A DNA stretch of 64,000 nt from Muraenolepis orangiensis (lineage: Eukaryota > Chordata > Actinopteri > Gadiformes > Muraenolepididae), in assembly GCA_027704905.1 (NCBI GenBank), contig JANIIK010000742.1:1-64000 (forward strand), given 5' to 3'. The translations under genes were made by a program, and so were the position numbers. The notes under the pieces were generated by a model. The model did no database searches, was not told the DNA's origin, and saw only the letters and a list, made by a program, of their open reading frames with translations. Positions 10,285 to 20,278 of this stretch are shown one piece after another (within the stretch, counting starts at the first letter, position 1; every line of letters starts with the position of its first letter).

Positions 10285-10907
10285 TGTCACGGTTACGGTG
10301 GTTGGCTGGGGGCGTGGCCAAGCCGCGTGCGCTGACGGCGCACACACACCTGTCAGCAATTGCCTTGTCTAATTGTTAATCACGTCACCTGTTGGGGGTA
10401 TATATACCCTGGCGTCCTGTTACCCCGGTGTTAGGTCGTACTTGCTTGCTACTTTGTACGTTGGTATATTCTGGATGGAATCGCCACGTCGATGTCCCGG
10501 AAATCCAGATTCATTGCCTATCCCGCGTCACCCGCCTGTCTCGCGTTACTCTCCTGTCCCGGACTACTCTCCAGTCTATATGAGCTCCCCGGTCATTATA
10601 ATTACCTGTCCAGTACCTGTCGCTACTCCGACCTCCCGGTATCTAGACTTCTCGCTCGTCCCTGACCATCCGCCTGTCTAGTACCTGTAGCTACTCGACC
10701 TCCCGGTATCCAGACTCCTCTCCTGTCCCGGACTACTCGCCGGTCTACTACCTGCCGGTACTCCGCGGATCGACCTCCCGGTATCCAGACCCCTTGGCTG
10801 TCCCCGTTCACTCTTGTGTTGTGTTTGCTTGAAATAAAGCTTTACGTTATAGCTCCACTGTGTCTTGGTCTGCGTTCTGGGTCCCACCGAATTACCCCTA
10901 CGTGACA
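10285..10907 (+). mobile_element. Solo LTR inside the hAT element
   Basis: A 623-bp sequence from TGTCACGG to CGTGACA, flanked by TCATC at 10280-10284 and 10908-10912, a 5-bp target duplication. It contains a TATATATA box (about 10400), tandem near-repeats built on CCCGGACTACTC and CGACCTCCCGGTATC (10550-10790), and AATAAA near 10833. No internal retroviral coding region is present, so it is best read as a solo LTR left by LTR-LTR recombination. Confidence 0.75.
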
Positions 10908-11229
10908 TCATCATTGGTGAGTGAGACTAATTAGTCTTTGCTGGTTTTGGCGCAGTGTTGCATCTCTTTGAGCTGGTTGTTGCATTTTGTTTCCACACAC
11001 TTGTTGACTGATTAGTTAATGGCTGTCTTGAGTTTGATAAGCATTGTTGTGCATTTAAAATGAGAGTTTTTCTTTGCATCGCTTAACGTGAAAAGACATA
11101 ACTAAGAGTTACAAAACCGGGATCAATAATCACCAAATTTCTGTCTACAGAAGGTCCACTTGTGATAGACACGGTTCACCACTGATACATACATATTATA
11201 CATACATTGTTCATACATTGTTCATACAT

Positions 11230-11397
11230 TGTCGCAATCGCTATTCTCCCTGCCTCCACCAGAGGGCAGCATCAGCCCGTGGTAATTCTCACCCTTCACC
11301 TGCAGCGCATCTCAATCAACTATTCTATTTAAGCCAACCTCCACACACTCACTCTTCACCAGATTGTTCCTGATTGTTCCTCACTTAATCCATGACA
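11230..11397 (+). mobile_element. Shortened solo LTR at module 1 start
   Basis: TGTCGCAATC ... CCATGACA flanked by TACAT on both sides. It aligns to the ends of the 582-bp LTR at 30372 and the 560-bp LTR at 54875 but lacks their central 60-bp tandem repeats, so it is an internally deleted allele of the same ancestral insertion. Confidence 0.75.
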
Positions 11398-11665
11398 TAC
11401 ATACATACATACATACATACATACATACATACATACATACATACATACATACATACATACATACATACATACATACATACATACATACGTACATACATAC
11501 ATACATACATACACACATACATACATACATACATACATACATACATACATACATACACACATACATACATACATACATACATACATACATACATACATAC
11601 ATACATACATACATACATACATACATACATACATACATACGTACATACATACATACATATTATAC
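11398..11665. repeat. (TACA)n microsatellite
   Basis: About 65 nearly perfect ATAC units, much longer than the homologous tract at 30954-31050. The translated Met-Tyr-Val-Cys or Tyr-Ile-His-Thr ORFs here are artefacts. Confidence 0.97.
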
Positions 11666-11699
11666 ATGCATACATACATATTATTACATCATATTATTA

Positions 11700-12445
11700 T
11701 TATTTTTACGAACAATCCTTTATTCAGAATGGGGAAATGACTTAAAACCTCTGTTGAATTAAAGCTATGGTGTGTATCTCTGGATGACTAAATGACCCAT
11801 GTGTGTCAGACTGACTTCATGTCACTTCATAAAATACTACTTCAGGGGGATGTCCCGGTTTGGTGGGAACATATTTATCATGGTTGTCTATGTGTCAAAG
11901 GCCAAATTGACCTCACTAAAAGATGTTGTATATTAAACATATTCTGTTAGCAGTAAACTATAGTGATTCAAATGATGTCCTCATTCAGCAGATGTGCAGC
12001 TGTGTCTCTTGAGGGACTAAATGCTAGTGGAACTGTAGGGCTGATGTTTTCATAAGAGTCTCTGGAGATGCATATACTCTGAGATACTAAACTCTGCTCA
12101 GGTCCATCTTTAATAATAGCTTACAGCTTCAGGACTAGTCTGCTTGTCATTGGGTCAGCCTGGTAGCAGACAGAGGCTAGTGTTTAGTGTTGTTCCTCTT
12201 GGCATGCTTAGCTGCCAGGATGAGGGCTGTGAGGGTGGACCGAGGCTCGGCTCGGAATCCAAGATAGAGTCCAAGATAGAAGCTTTGTGATTATGAGGAG
12301 CCAAGTGGTGTTGTTGTGTTGAACTTTCTTGAAGGGGGTAAACAGAGCAAAGTGTATTGTGGAGTGACCAGGCTGACAAGGCCCTCCACATGGGCTGGGA
12401 GAGATGTAGCACAGAGGACAGCCACAGCTCACCACAGAGACGGGA
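11700..12445. repeat. Conserved block A, module 1 copy
   Basis: Near-identical to 31060-31915 and 55545-56465, but shortened by deletions near 11850 and 12060. Its first half (GACTTCATGTCACTTCAT, then words such as GCAGTAAAC and TTCAAATGATGTCC) is a diverged relative of the region just 3' of the IgL constant exons (20930-22850). On the minus strand its second half has an open frame ending at a TAG near 12177, followed about 60 nt later by ATTAAA; the encoded tail AAKHAKRNNTKH is not one I recognise. Confidence 0.7.
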
Positions 12446-12850
12446 TTAGTGGGAGTTGAGGTAGTAGTAGTATGTTATATGTTGTAGTTGAGGTAGTAGT
12501 AGTATTTCATATGCTGTAGTTGAGGTAGTAGTTGTAATATGTGGTAGTTGAGGTAGTAGTTGTAATACGTGGTAGTTGAGGTAGTAGTTGTGTGTATAAG
12601 TTTTGGGAGTTGAGATAGTAGCTTTATATAGTATGTGTTAGTTAAGGTAGTACATGTGTATATCATATGTGGTAGTAGAGGTAGTAGCTGTATATAATAT
12701 GTGTTAGTTGAGGTAATAGTTGTGTATATAATATGTGTTAGTTGAGGTACTAGTTGTATATAATATGTGGTCAATGAGGTGGTAGTTGTATGTAATATAT
12801 TGTAGTTGAGGTAGTAGTTCTATATGATATGTGGTAGTTGAATTAGTAGT
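12446..12850. repeat. 32-bp minisatellite, mixed variants
   Basis: Irregular copies of the family, including units with GTGTTAGTTGAGG and TGGTCAATGAGG. The same variant order appears at 33775-34090 in module 2, showing that this array predates the module duplication. Confidence 0.88.
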
Positions 12851-13866
12851 GTCTGTCACCACTGTCTGTCCCCACTGTCACCACCTCAAACAGATCACAA
12901 CATTCCCCAACCAGAAGCCGGTGATGAACAGAGAGGTCCTCCTACTCCTAAAGGCACGTGAGCTTTTAGGTCGGGCGATGCACTGGCCTACTGTTTAGCC
13001 AGGGCTAATCTGAAAAGGGCATCAAGCGGGCCAAGCTCAAACACAAGCGAAGGGTCGAAGACCACTTCAACAACTCCGATCCCCGACGCATGTGGCAGGG
13101 CATCCAGGCCATCACGGATTATAAACCCTCCAACAACTCAACCCCCAACCACTGACTCATCCCTCCCTGACGAACTTAATCATTTTTTTGCTCGCTACGA
13201 CCGGAACAACCCCGAACGGCCCACCAGGGCTCCTCTCCCCGTTGACCACCAACCCCTCACCCTCTCCCCCACAGACGTGCGTGCGGCACTGAGCAGAACA
13301 AATGCGCATAAGGCAGCTGGTCCTGATGGCATCCCCGGTGGCGTGCTCAGGAACTGCGCTGAGCGGCTGACCGAGGTCCTTACTGACATTTTCAACTTGT
13401 CACTGGCTCAGGCAGTTGTCCCTGTGTGCTTTAAAACCACCTCCATTGTGCCAGTGCCAAAACACTCTTCTGCAGCGAGCCTCAACGACTTCTGCCCTGT
13501 TGCACTCACCCCCATCGTCATGAAGTGCTTGGAGAGGCTGGTCCTGGCTCACCTCAAATCTGGCCTGTCACCTCACTGGATAAACACCAATTTGCCTACC
13601 GTGAGAACAGGAGCACGGAGGACACCATTTCCTCAGCTCTTCACTCCGCTCTCTCCCACCTGGATGAGAGCAACACCCACGTGAGAATGCTGTTCATAGA
13701 CCTCAGCTCAGCATTTAACACCATCACCCCCTTCAAACTCATCTTCAAACTGGGTGACCTCATGAAAACCAAGAACCTTGACATCAACCCCTCAGTTTGT
13801 AACTGGTTATTAGACTTCCTAACCAACTGACCCCAGTCAGTCAGGTTAGACCTCTCACCTCCTCCA
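12851..13866 (+). pseudogene. LINE reverse transcriptase fragment (Rex1/CR1-like), module 1
   Basis: A jockey-superfamily LINE fragment starting in the endonuclease-RT linker (FPNQKPVMNREV) and running into RT with KAAGPDGIPGGV, ALTPIVMKCLERLV, NRSTEDTI and FIDLSSAFNT. It has several frameshifts and stops; readable pieces are 13277-13684 and 13525-13830. At the expected DFLTGRPQSVRL block, Arg is replaced by TGA. The RT breaks off just before the LNTGAPQG motif, where its codons for STLTLNT have expanded into the next minisatellite. No YADD block remains. The copy in module 2 is at 34091. Confidence 0.85.
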
Positions 13867-14095
13867 CCCTCACCCTAAACACCTCACCCTAAACACCTCA
13901 CCCTAAATACCTCACCCTAAACACCTCACCCTAAACACCTCACCCTAAACACCTCACCCTAAACACCTCACCCTAAACACCTCACCTTAAACACCTCACC
14001 CTAAACACCTCACCCTAAACACCTCACCCTAAACACCTCACCCTAAACACCTCACCCTAAACACCTCACCCTAAACACCTCACCCTAAACACCGG
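13867..14095. repeat. 14-bp minisatellite (CTCACCCTAAACAC)n
   Basis: About sixteen copies of a 14-bp unit. The seed is visible in the RT gene it follows, where CTCACCCTAAACACC encodes LTLNT of a conserved RT block. CCCTAA occurs in the unit, but it is not the vertebrate telomere repeat. Confidence 0.92.
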
Positions 14096-14720
14096 CCCAC
14101 CCTGCTGCCACACCTCTACTCCCCCCCCCCTGCTTCCCTCCCCCTCTGCTGCCCCCCCCTCTGCTGGCCCCCCCCCACTGCTTTCCTCCCCCTCTGCTGT
14201 CCCCCCCTGCAGCCGCCCCCCTCTACTCTCCCCCCCTGCTTCCCTCCCCCACTGCTGCACCCCCCTCTGCTGGCCCCCCCCCACTGCTTTCCTCCCCCTC
14301 TGCTGTCCCCCCCTGCAGCCGCCCCCCCTCTACTCTCCCCCCCCTGCTTCCCTCCCCCACTGCTGCACCCTCCCACTGCTGCCCCCCCCCTCTGCTTTCC
14401 CCCCCCTCTGCTGTCCCCCCCCCGCTGCTGCACCTCTGCCGCCCCCCCCACTGCTGCCCCCCCTCTACTCCCCCCCCCCTGCTTCCCTCCCCCTCTGCTG
14501 CACCCCCCTCTGCTGGCCCCCCCCCACTGCTGCCGCCGCCCCCTGCTGCTGCACCTCTGCTGCCCCCCCCCCTCTGCTGCACCCCCCCTCTGCTGCCCCC
14601 CCCCCTGCTTCCCCCCCCACTGCTGCCGCCGCCCCCTGCTGCTGCACCTCTGCTGCCCCCCCCCTCTGCTGCACCCCCCCTCTGCTGCCCCCCCCCCCCT
14701 GCCCCCCCCTCTACTCAACA
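14096..14720. repeat. C-rich CCCCCTCTGCTG low-complexity tract
   Basis: Homopolymer-rich CCCCCC runs alternating with TCTGCTG, TGCTTCC and CTGCTGC, with larger repeated blocks of about 110 bp (for example 14137-14340). The Gly/Gln-rich minus-strand ORFs are artefacts. Strong strand asymmetry, G-runs on the minus strand. Confidence 0.92.
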
Positions 14721-15577
14721 CCTATAATAATCACCACCAATGTCTTTGACTAATTGTAAAAAAGGAGAAAGAAAAAACTAACTGTAAAAACAAACTGCAT
14801 CACAACTACCTTCCTCTCTATACTTTACATCTACTATATCATTCTCTAACGGACTCTGTGTGTGTGTGTGTGTGTCACAAGAAATACGCCCCCTTTCAGG
14901 TTGAGGGGGTCTTCATACTGGGCGGGATGCTTGGGGGGGGTCTGAACGTGACCAAGTTCCATTTGTTAAGCATTCCATCCAGTAGTTTTCGTTTTGCGGG
15001 CGATTTAGTGGAACATTCAGGGGTTTCAATGCTGAGCTGAGGCCGTAACAATGGAAGTCAGGTGATCATCCTACACAATACTCATGTAGGGGCCATAGCC
15101 ATCCCGTGGAATCCCACGGGCAATGCGCTAGTATTTATTACTAAGATACCTGTTTACTGTACCTGCCATATAGATTTAAATCTCAACTGTTGATAGAACT
15201 GCTCCTACCCCTGTGTATACATTTATATATACCATACATTTATATATGCTCACTTGTATATTCATTTACATTTATATATATGTATCCTGCTTTCAATAAC
15301 GGCATACCCCTGATCACTACCTGTTAAATACTCACTTAGCTGTATATACATATACCTTATTATATTATTGTGCTGCTCATATCCCATTTAATACCTAGAC
15401 TGTCTTTTAACCAGTACATTAAACTGTAAATGATATTATATTACCAGCCACTTTACTGCAACATGTGCCCTCTGGTTAGATGCTCCATTATTATCACTGT
15501 ACTGTACTGTGCTGTGAAATGACATTACATTAGAATCTAATCTAATCTAATCTAATCTAATCTAATCTAATCTAATC
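14721..15577. other. Non-coding spacer ending in a (TAATC)n repeat
   Basis: Shared nearly base for base with 35400-36290 in module 2. It includes a short TG tract (14858), GACCAAGTTCCATTTGTT near 14950, AT-rich sequence, and nine TAATC units at 15535-15577. I see no gene. Confidence 0.6.
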
Positions 15578-17880
15578 TAGTTGTATATAATATGTGGTAG
15601 TTGAGTTAGTAGTAGTATATAATATGTGGTAGTTGAGTTAGTAGTAGTATATAATATGTGGTAGTTGAGTTAGTAGTAGTATATAATATGTGGTAGTTGA
15701 GTTAGTAGTAGTATATAATATGTGGTAGTTGAGTTAGTAGTAGTATATACTATGTGGTAGTTGAGTTAGTAGTAGTATATAATATGTGGTAGTTGAGTTA
15801 GTAGTAGTATATAATATGTGGTAGTTGAGTTAGTAGTAGTATATAATATGTGGTAGTTGAGGTAGTAGTAGTATATAACATGTGGTAGTTGAGTTAGTAG
15901 TAGTATATAACATGTGGTAGTTGAGTTAGTAGTAGTATATAACATGTGGTAGTTGAGGTAGTAGTAGTATATACTATGTGGTAGTTGAGTTAGTAGTAGT
16001 ATATAATATGTGGTAGTTGAGTTAGTAGTAGTATATAATATGTGGTAGTTGAGTTAGTAGTAGTATATAATATGTGGTAGTTGAGTTAGTAGTAGTATAT
16101 AACATGTGGTAGTTGAGGTAGTAGTAGTATATAACATGTGGTAGTTGAGTTAGTAGTAGTATATAACATGTGGTAGTTGAGTTAGTAGTAGTATATAATA
16201 TGTGTTAGTTGAGTTAGTAGTAGTATATAACATGTGGTAGTTGAGGTAGTAGTAGTATATAACATGTGGTAGTTGAGTTAGTAGTAGTATATAACATGTG
16301 GTAGTTGAGGTAGTAGTAGTATATAACATGTGGTAGTTGAGGTAGTAGTAGTATATAACATGTGGTAGTTGAGTTAGTAGTAGTATATAACATGTGGTAG
16401 TTGAGTTAGTAGTAGTATATACCATGTGGTAGTTGAGGTAGTAGTAGTATATAACATGTGGTAGTTGAGGTAGTAGTAGTATATAACATGTGTTAGTTGA
16501 GTTAGTAGTAGTATATAACATGTGGTAGTTGAGTTAGTAGTAGTATATAACATGTGGTAGTTGAGTTAGTAGTAGTATATAATATGTGGTAGTTGAGGTA
16601 GTAGTAGTATATAACATGTGTTAGTTGAGGTAGTAGTAGTATATAACATGTGGTAGTTGAGGTAGTAGTAGTATATACCATGTGGTAGTTGAGGTAGTAG
16701 TAGTATATAACATGTGGTAGTTGAGGTAGTAGTAGTATATAACATGTGTTAGTTGAGTTAGTAGTAGTATATAACATGTGGTAGTTGAGGTAGTAGTAGT
16801 ATATAACATGTGGTAGTTGAGGTAGTAGTAGTATATACCATGTGGTAGTTGAGGTAGTAGTATATAACATGTGGTAGTTGAGTTAGTAGTAGTATATAAC
16901 ATGTGGTAGTTGAGGTAGTAGTAGTATATAACATGTGGTAGTTGAGGTAGTAGTAGTATATAACATGTGGTAGTTGAGGTAGTAGTAGTATATAATATGT
17001 GGTAGTTGAGGTAGTAGTAGTATATAACATGTGGTAGTTGAGGTAGTAGTAGTATATAACATGTGTTAGTTGAGGTAGTAGTAGTATATAACATGTGGTA
17101 GTTGAGTTAGTAGTAGTATATAACATGTGGTAGTTGAGTTAGTAGTAGTATATACCATGTGGTAGTTGAGGTAGTAGTAGTATATAACATGTGGTAGTTG
17201 AGGTAGTAGTAGTATATAACATGTGTTAGTTGAGTTAGTAGTAGTATATAACATGTGGTAGTTGAGTTAGTAGTAGTATATAACATGTGGTAGTTGAGTT
17301 AGTAGTAGTATATAATATGTGGTAGTTGAGGTAGTAGTAGTATATAACATGTGTTAGTTGAGGTAGTAGTAGTATATAACATGTGGTAGTTGAGGTAGTA
17401 GTAGTATATACCATGTGGTAGTTGAGGTAGTAGTAGTATATAACATGTGGTAGTTGAGGTAGTAGTAGTATATAACATGTGTTAGTTGAGTTAGTAGTAG
17501 TATATAACATGTGGTAGTTGAGGTAGTAGTAGTATATAACATGTGGTAGTTGACGTAGTAGTAGTATATACCATGTGGAAGTTGAGGTAGTAGTATATAA
17601 CATGTGGTAGTTGAGTTAGTAATAGTATATAACATGTGGTAGTTGAGGTAGTAGTAGTATATAACATGTGGTAGTTGAGGTAGTAGTAGTATATAACATG
17701 TGGTAGTTGAGGTAGTAGTAGTATATAATATGTGTTAGTTGAGGTAGTAGTAGTATATAACATGTGGTAGTTGAGGTAGTAGTAGTATATAACATGTGGT
17801 AGTTGAGGTAGTAGTAGTATATAACATGTGGTAGTTGAGGTAGTAGTAGTATATAACATGTGGTAGTTGAGGTAGTATCT
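15578..17880. repeat. Long 32-bp minisatellite beside V1
   Basis: About 72 copies of GTAGTTGAG(G/T)TAGTAGTAGT plus ATATAACATGTG, with point variants (GGTAG/GTTAG, AACATG/AATATG/ACCATG) arranged in repeated multi-unit patterns, a sign of block duplication. It ends about 160 bp from the V1 RSS. The counterpart at 36287-37510 has only about 38 units. Confidence 0.97.
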
Positions 17881-18042
17881 GTATAGTTCATAGTGTAGAG
17901 CAGTATAAAGCTGGTTCTTGGTTGAGGCCCCTGGTTAGAGCAGCTCTGTGCTCAGTGCTCTGTGTCAGAGTCTCTTCCCCCTCAGCAGCTGCAGCAGGTT
18001 CCTGCTGTAACGACTCAGTGACTACACAGTCTGACTGAGGGA

Positions 18043-18070
18043 GGTTTATGTACGGCTCTCAATCACTGTG
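18043..18070 (-). promoter_or_regulatory. V1 recombination signal sequence, 12-bp spacer
   Basis: On the minus strand directly after the V1 exon: heptamer CACAGTG, 12-nt spacer, nonamer ACATAAACC (consensus ACAAAAACC, one mismatch). A 12-spacer on V and a 23-spacer on J is the kappa-type arrangement. Confidence 0.95.
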
Positions 18071-18536
18071 TGAACATATTAACACTGTTAGGGATGTGGA
18101 GACTCTGACAGTGATAAACTGCTGCGTCTTCAGGCTGGGCTCCAGCGATGGTCAGTGAGAAGTCAGTGCTGCCTCCACTGCCACTAAACCGAGCTGGTGT
18201 TGGTGATACAAGTGTGCTTGTATATTGCATGATGAGCTTGGGGGCTTCACCGGGTTTCTGTTGGTACCAGAATATGCAATTACCACTGTAAACCGCTGGG
18301 TTGGTTTTACAGGTCAGAGTGACTCTGGATCCTGCAGTAAAAGTCTCTACTGATGGCTGGGTCACAGTCACCTGACTGCTGGTTCCTATAGAAAACAAAC
18401 AAACATAACATGGAGTCATCCAACAGAAAACACAAGCAAACACAGACGGGTGGTCCACATGTGGATGGAGAGGAATGAACCCACCTGTTAAGGATCCACA
18501 GACCACTGTCCAGAAAAGGATGGTGAGGTGGTTCAT
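18071..18536 (-). CDS. Immunoglobulin light-chain variable gene V1 (kappa-like)
   Basis: Encodes an antigen-binding light-chain V domain for B cells. The leader exon is 18485-18536 (MNHLTILFWTVVCGSLT, hydrophobic signal peptide). A 99-nt intron 18386-18484 has GT (GTGGGT) and AG ends; it happens to be in frame, so a naive ORF reads through it. The V exon 18071-18385 encodes QVTVTQ, first Cys in VTLTCKT, Trp in FWYQQKPG, RFSGSGG, DFSLTI and second Cys in AVYHCQS, then a germline CDR3 running into the RSS. The ATG at 18536 is chosen because the upstream in-frame codon is GTG. V is inverted relative to J1-C1, so joining needs inversion. It looks functional. Confidence 0.94.
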
Positions 18537-18601
18537 GGTTGCCACGGTTTCTGGGGGGTTGAGTCACAGCTCAGAGTCCTGCAGTGTTGAACTGAGAGGA
18601 C

Positions 18602-18645
18602 TTTTAAACCCTCTCAGAAGCCCAGTTTCAGCTCAGCATGCAAAG
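18602..18645 (-). promoter_or_regulatory. V1 promoter: octamer-like and TATA-like elements
   Basis: On the minus strand: CTTTGCAT (18638-18645), one base from the Ig octamer ATTTGCAT, about 30 bp upstream of TTTAAAA (18602-18608), which is about 65 bp from the ATG. Order and spacing fit light-chain V promoters, which bind Oct factors in B cells. Confidence 0.7.
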
Positions 18646-18665
18646 CTTCCTCTGTATGGAAATGA

Positions 18666-18779
18666 CCTGTTTCCACTCATCACACTGGGGGTGAGAGTGA
18701 ACCACCTGTTTCCACTCATCACACTGGGGGTGAGAGTGAACCACCTGTTTCCACTCATCTCACTGGGGGTTAGGGTGAA
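18666..18779. repeat. 39-bp minisatellite next to the V1 promoter, 3 units
   Basis: Unit starts CCTGTTTCCACTCATCACAC; three copies, the last degenerate. It lies about 20 bp upstream of the octamer. Module 2 has seven copies at the same place. Confidence 0.93.
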
Positions 18780-19259
18780 TGCATACATTCTGGGAGGACC
18801 TCTGTATCTCTTCTACATTCACACTTTATGGAATACGATGTGGATTTAGCTGCAAACAATCAGAATTCATCATCAGAGAGTTTTTTCCTATTCATGTTTT
18901 TCTTGGTTTGTTTGACATTCTTAAATGTTCTACTTCTTTAAAAAAATACAAATGTGCTAGTTTCTTTAAAAAACATAATAATGTATAGTAGTATTATCTT
19001 TGTAATTAATTTATCTATATTTCACTTTCATCTTAATTAAGTTAGGTGAGTGCACTTGAGATAATGGGATAATCAAATGTCTTTAAAATATTTTTATAAT
19101 AATTTAATAATACATGCAGAATAAATACAATCCATACCTTCAAACACTTAGTAAAAGTAACTAACCAGGGCTTGAGTTGATCAAATGTGAATTCCTTCAT
19201 AGTTTCCTGTGATAAGTTAGTGTCTATGTGTCAGTGAGATGTGTCTTCAATAGGAGGGA
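18780..19259. other. V1-J1 intergenic spacer
   Basis: AT-rich non-coding sequence between the promoter of the inverted V and the J RSS, conserved at 38572-39039. I see no second V or J segment in it. Confidence 0.7.
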
Positions 19260-19298
19260 GGTTTTTGTACAGACTCTTATTGAGGATGTATCACTGTG
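19260..19298 (+). promoter_or_regulatory. J1 recombination signal sequence, 23-bp spacer
   Basis: Nonamer GGTTTTTGT (19260-19268), exactly 23 nt of spacer, heptamer CACTGTG (19292-19298), directly abutting J1. Consensus nonamer and heptamer; pairs with the 12-RSS of V1 under the 12/23 rule. Confidence 0.97.
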
Positions 19299-19336
19299 GT
19301 ACACTTTTGGTGGAGGCACCAAACTCACCGTTGACT
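19299..19336 (+). CDS. Immunoglobulin light-chain joining segment J1
   Basis: 38 nt encoding YTFGGGTKLTVD plus one extra base, ending at a GTAAGT splice donor. The FGGG beta-bulge motif is canonical for light-chain J. Splicing in phase 1 joins the final T to the TG that opens C1, giving Leu at the junction. It lies 942 bp upstream of C1 on the same strand and opposite to V1. J2 differs by Y to W at the first codon. Confidence 0.96.
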
Positions 19337-19904
19337 GTAAGTACAAGGACACTTTTCTTTATCTGATATAACTCCCTAAACATTACCTTTATATCGAAAT
19401 AGAACTAAAGAAATGATTCTTTTAATTTATATTCTAAAATATTATATTATAATCTTTTAAACTTCTAAATGTTTGGTTGTTAAGGGCAGTAGACACATAT
19501 TATTGATTGGAGTTCAGTCACTTAATGTTATTATTTACATTGTTTTTGTAATGATTTAATTATGATGAACATTCATCATTTATTAAGCATATCATTGATT
19601 TACTTTGTACTTCATGAAATGGGCTAACAAGTATCCTTCAAGTTCAGTTTAGACTTCTTAAAAGTCGTAATTTAATGAATAGAACATTTAAATTGCAAAT
19701 GTATTTCTGTGCTCAAAAGTTCCCATTAAATTGTTAGTAAATTATTCTGTAGTGTTTTGGCCGAACGTTGAATTAAATATAAGAAAAGGGAAGTGAGAAA
19801 CTAATCTGAAGAAGTTCTGCAACCTGACAGCTGTAGAAACATTACAATGTGTCTCATGTATTAATTTATATTAATGTGGAAATTTATATAAATTAAATTG
19901 GTGA

Positions 19905-20085
19905 CAGGATAGCTCTGTCTTTTGGGACTTGGGAACCGGAAGGTCCCCGGTTCAAGTCTCCGAAACACCTGGGCACTGTCGAGGTGCCCTTGAGCAAGAC
20001 CACAGCTTCTAATACTAGGATGGGTTAAATGAACACATTTCACTGTGTGTGTACATGTATGAGACCAATAAAGAGGATTTAAGAT
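19905..20085 (+). mobile_element. SINE in the J1-C1 intron
   Basis: A tRNA-derived head with B box GGTTCAAGTC (near 19950), then the fish SINE words CCCTTGAGCAAG and GGATGGGTTAAATG, ending in CAATAAAGAGGATTT. It is present at the same place in cassette 2 (39685-39865), so it was inserted before the duplication. Confidence 0.7.
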
Positions 20086-20278
20086 TTAGAAATAAATACA
20101 TGACACATTTAAATGTTTCAAACATTTAAATGTGTCAAGGTTTCATTTATATTCATTTCCACATTTCAATCAACAATTCCAACAGTTGATGAATCTTCCA
20201 GTCCTCTGTGCTCCCTATGAGCGGCCATGTTAAGGGAGCCAGTTGTCCACTTGTCTCCTCTCTCTCTCTCTCTTCCAG

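Larger units (their letters stand above)
9396..11184 (+). mobile_element. Internally deleted hAT transposon
   Basis: Imperfect terminal inverted repeats: left CAATGGTGAAGCGT, right end (reverse complement) CAGTGGTGAACCGT. Both sides carry ATACATAC (9388-9395 and 11185-11192), an 8-bp duplication as expected for hAT, although the microsatellite context weakens that evidence. Inside are a fused N- and C-terminal transposase remnant and a later LTR insertion at 10285-10907. Native length is about 1.16 kb, so it is non-autonomous. Confidence 0.78.

Noticed and set aside
13867..14095. Interstitial telomere repeat
   Set aside because: CCCTAA occurs once per 14-bp unit, but the unit derives from RT codons and is not (TTAGGG)n.
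14066..14721. Gly/Gln/Arg-rich minus-strand ORFs
   Set aside because: Translation of the CCCCCTCTGCTG low-complexity tract.
15578..17880. CRISPR-like array of regularly spaced repeats
   Set aside because: Units are contiguous with no unique spacers, there are no cas genes and the context is a vertebrate IgL locus.
15578..17880. Switch-region-like function for the minisatellite
   Set aside because: Light chains do not class-switch, the repeat has few G clusters, and nothing but proximity to V supports it.
16150..17891. Many overlapping Tyr/Thr/Leu-rich ORFs on the minus strand
   Set aside because: All are frames of the 32-bp minisatellite, with a 32-residue period; the same happens at 24409-25128 and 36274-37489.
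18063..18545. Single-exon V gene of 160 codons
   Set aside because: The frame reads through a 99-nt intron with proper GT and AG ends, and its first codon is GTG; the real gene has a leader exon and a V exon.
19905..20085. Functional tRNA gene between J and C
   Set aside because: Only a B-box word and SINE body are present; no cloverleaf can be completed, and the tail matches a fish SINE.
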